DNA of 18,602 nucleotides from an uncultured Eubacteriales bacterium (GTDB lineage: Bacteria; Bacillota; Clostridia; Oscillospirales; Butyricicoccaceae). The stretch spans positions 1 to 18,602 of the forward strand of contig USML01000028.1 of NCBI GenBank assembly GCA_900555855.1. The letters run 5' to 3'. The stretch's first letter is position 1. Every line of letters starts with the position of its first letter. Below, in pieces: positions 17,423-18,602 of the stretch. The translations under genes and the position numbers were made by a program. Under the pieces are notes generated by a model. The model did not search any database. It was not told the origin of the DNA and worked only from the letters and a program-made list of their open reading frames with translations.

Positions 17423-17494
17423 TGTCTTCGTCGGATGCTGCTTTGCAGCCTCCGGGGGCTTTGCCCCCAACCGTGCCTGCGGCACGGACTCGGC

Positions 17495-17551
17495 ATTGAC
17501 GGCTTCGCGAAAATGCCCTTGCGAGCAAGCATTTTCGCTTCATGGTTAAAT
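17495..17551 (+). repeat. 57-bp hairpin repeat, copy 3
   Basis: The same 57-nt length, starting 129 nt after copy 2 and the most diverged. The fold is kept by paired changes: repeat positions 15/42 are G-C instead of A-T, 24/35 are C-G instead of T-A, and 25/34 are T-A instead of G-C. The loop is again CGAG and the 2-nt bulge is CC. Confidence 0.85.
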
Positions 17552-17684
17552 GTATGACTCCTTGCAGGCAGACGGGCGATTTCTTTCCGCTTTACTGCAC
17601 CGCAGACGTTCTGCGGCGCCGCTGGATATGCGCTTCGCCGCCATATATTAAAAACGATATTTTCAAATAAACAAGGTTTATATT

Positions 17685-18344
17685 ATGATAAAAAACAAAC
17701 TTCCCGAAACAGATCTGCGGCTCAGCGACTTTTACTACGATCTCCCCGAGGAGCTTATCGCGCAGACTCCCCTTGAGGTGCGCGACTCCTCCCGCCTTAT
17801 GGTGATAGACCGCGAAAAGGATACCGTTGAGCACAAAATATTCAGAGACATAATCGACTACATACGTCCCGAGGACACTTTGGTAATAAACGATACCAGA
17901 GTTATCCCCGCGCGCATTGTCGGCGAGCGCGTTGTAAAAATGACCGCCGACGGTCCCTGCGAAACAGGCGGCAGCGCGCCGGTGGAGCTGCTTCTCCTGA
18001 AACAGACGGAGAACGACGTCTGGGAGGCGCTGGCGGGTCCCGGCAAGCGCGCGAGGGTCGGCGACGTTCTGTCCTTCGGGGACGGACTTTTGAAAGCCGA
18101 GATTGAGTCTATCGGCGACGGCGGCGTGCGGACCGTTCGCTTTACCTGCGACAAAAGCAGAAGCGCCACGGTTTATGATGCGCTGCACACTCTCGGCACA
18201 ATGCCGCTTCCCCCTTATATAAAAGAAAAGCTTGCCGATCAGGAAAGATACCAGACAGTGTACTCAAGAGAAGAGGGAAGCGCGGCGGCGCCTACGGCGG
18301 GGCTTCATTTTACTCCGGAACTTTTGGATGCCATCCGTGCCAAG
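17685..18344 (+). CDS. queA: S-adenosylmethionine:tRNA ribosyltransferase-isomerase QueA, N-terminal part
   Basis: QueA transfers and isomerises the ribosyl group of S-adenosylmethionine onto preQ1-modified tRNA, making epoxyqueuosine. About 220 of the roughly 345 residues expected are present. The start MIKNKLPETDLRLSDFYYDLPEELIAQTPL, then RDSSRLMV, VINDTRVIPARI, VELLLL and LGTMPLPPYIK are all typical, as is YQTVYSREEGSAAAPTAGLHFT at about 189-210. After AIRAK (to about 18344) the family expects GVEIAFVTLHVG, but the sequence changes to RNase Y in the same frame. An AAGG site at 17673-17676 precedes ATG. The C-terminal third is absent, so this copy would not be functional if the join were real. 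Confidence 0.93.
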
Positions 18345-18602
18345 GAGATGGAGCGCCTGGAGACCCTGGCGGGCCTGAGCCAGGAGGATGCCCGCGAAGT
18401 GCTGCTGCACAAGGTGGACGAGGAGCTCACCCACGAGAAGGCTGTCCGTGTGGCTGCCTACGAGACCGATCTGAAGGAAAACTGCGATAACATCGCCCGC
18501 AACATGATCGGTCAGGCCATCAGCCGCTGCGCCGCTGACCACTGCAGCGAGACCACCGTCAGCGTGGTGCCCCTGCCCAGCGACGAGATGAAGGGCCGTA
18601 TC
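18345..18602 (+). CDS. rny: Ribonuclease Y, internal fragment
   Basis: RNase Y is a membrane-anchored endoribonuclease that starts mRNA decay in many Bacillota. About 86 residues are visible, from the end of the coiled coil into the start of the KH domain: RLETLAGLSQEDAREVLL, then ELTHEKAV, NMIGQAISRCAADH, ETTVSVVPLPSDEMKGRI. These match the family segment that precedes IGREGRNI. The membrane helix, most of the coiled coil and the catalytic HD domain are not in the window. It is in frame with queA but no QueA-RNase Y fusion family is known to me. Codon use (mostly CTG, GCC, GGT/CGT) differs from the queA part, pointing to another genome. The exact boundary is uncertain within about 18,330-18,350. 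Confidence 0.9.

Larger units (their letters stand above)
17168..17660. repeat. Hairpin-rich intergenic cluster between dapA and queA
   Basis: No believable gene lies here. The interval is a chain of inverted repeats, mostly with 3-4 nt loops. They are: GACTCCTTGC/GCAAGGAGTC (17169-17192); GGCGGC/GCCGCC; GTGCAGCAT/ATGCTGCAC (17211-17231); ATTTTGCC/GGCAAAAT; AGCGGC/GCCGCT inside a wider CATAGCG/CGCTATG; CCGCGC/GCGCGG; GCTGC/GCAGC; GGGGGC/GCCCCC; CCGTGCC/GGCACGG; and CGCAGA/TCTGCG. Between them stand three 57-bp direct repeats. TGACTCCTTGCA occurs at both ends (17168-17179 and 17555-17566). Open frames across it merely translate the repeats. Confidence 0.85.

Noticed and set aside
17056..17532. 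Minus-strand open frame of 158 codons and smaller plus-strand frames across the hairpin region
   Set aside because: They translate the 57-bp repeats, giving the recurring peptide HEAKMCA(C/R)TDIFARPS, and have no plausible ribosome site or domain.
17240..17551. CRISPR array from three regularly spaced repeats
   Set aside because: Repeats are 57 nt, imperfect and strongly hairpin-forming. The 69-72 nt intervals are themselves palindromic rather than unique spacers, and no cas gene is present.

Overview
The window is a metagenome-style contig from gut Clostridia (Bacillota). Its first 50 bases are not biological: they are an Illumina Nextera i7 adapter with its index. The most useful thing to know is that the contig is probably not one continuous genome. 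There is an adapter at the left edge, an in-frame gene fusion at the right edge (queA running into rny) that looks like an assembly chimera, and a change of base and codon style near 11.2 kb.

Region A (51..about 11,200; GC-rich, codons ending in G or C, almost no ATA codons) looks like a chromosomal core of an Oscillospiraceae-type bacterium. It holds the 3' part of dnaB, then tilS and hpt with overlapping ends and ftsH, a terminator, a CCA-adding tRNA nucleotidyltransferase and an M32 metallocarboxypeptidase, closed by a strong two-way terminator. On the minus strand follows a blaI-blaR1-like pair: a winged-helix repressor and an M56 membrane metalloprotease whose sensor part is not the usual penicillin-binding domain. 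Its promoter carries two matching operator dyads. Divergent from it is a TetR regulator that overlaps a flavodoxin-fold NAD(P)H/FMN oxidoreductase.

Region B (about 11,230..18,344; more mixed codon use with many ATA codons) carries an alpha/beta-hydrolase, a LOG-family nucleotide phosphoribohydrolase, a bile salt hydrolase, a MATE efflux pump, dapA on the minus strand and the first two thirds of queA. Bile salt hydrolase and MATE pump fit a gut commensal coping with bile acids and small toxic compounds. Two short promoter-plus-terminator units of about 50 nt stand in front of the LOG and MATE genes. The one before MATE is a candidate transcription-attenuating riboswitch. Between dapA and queA lies roughly 500 bp packed with hairpins, including three 57-bp direct repeats whose stems differ by compensatory base-pair changes. 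It is downstream of a consensus promoter and is the best candidate here for an undescribed element.

Region C (about 18,345..18,602) is an internal fragment of rny (RNase Y), probably from another genome. No tRNA, rRNA, insertion sequence or CRISPR array was found.
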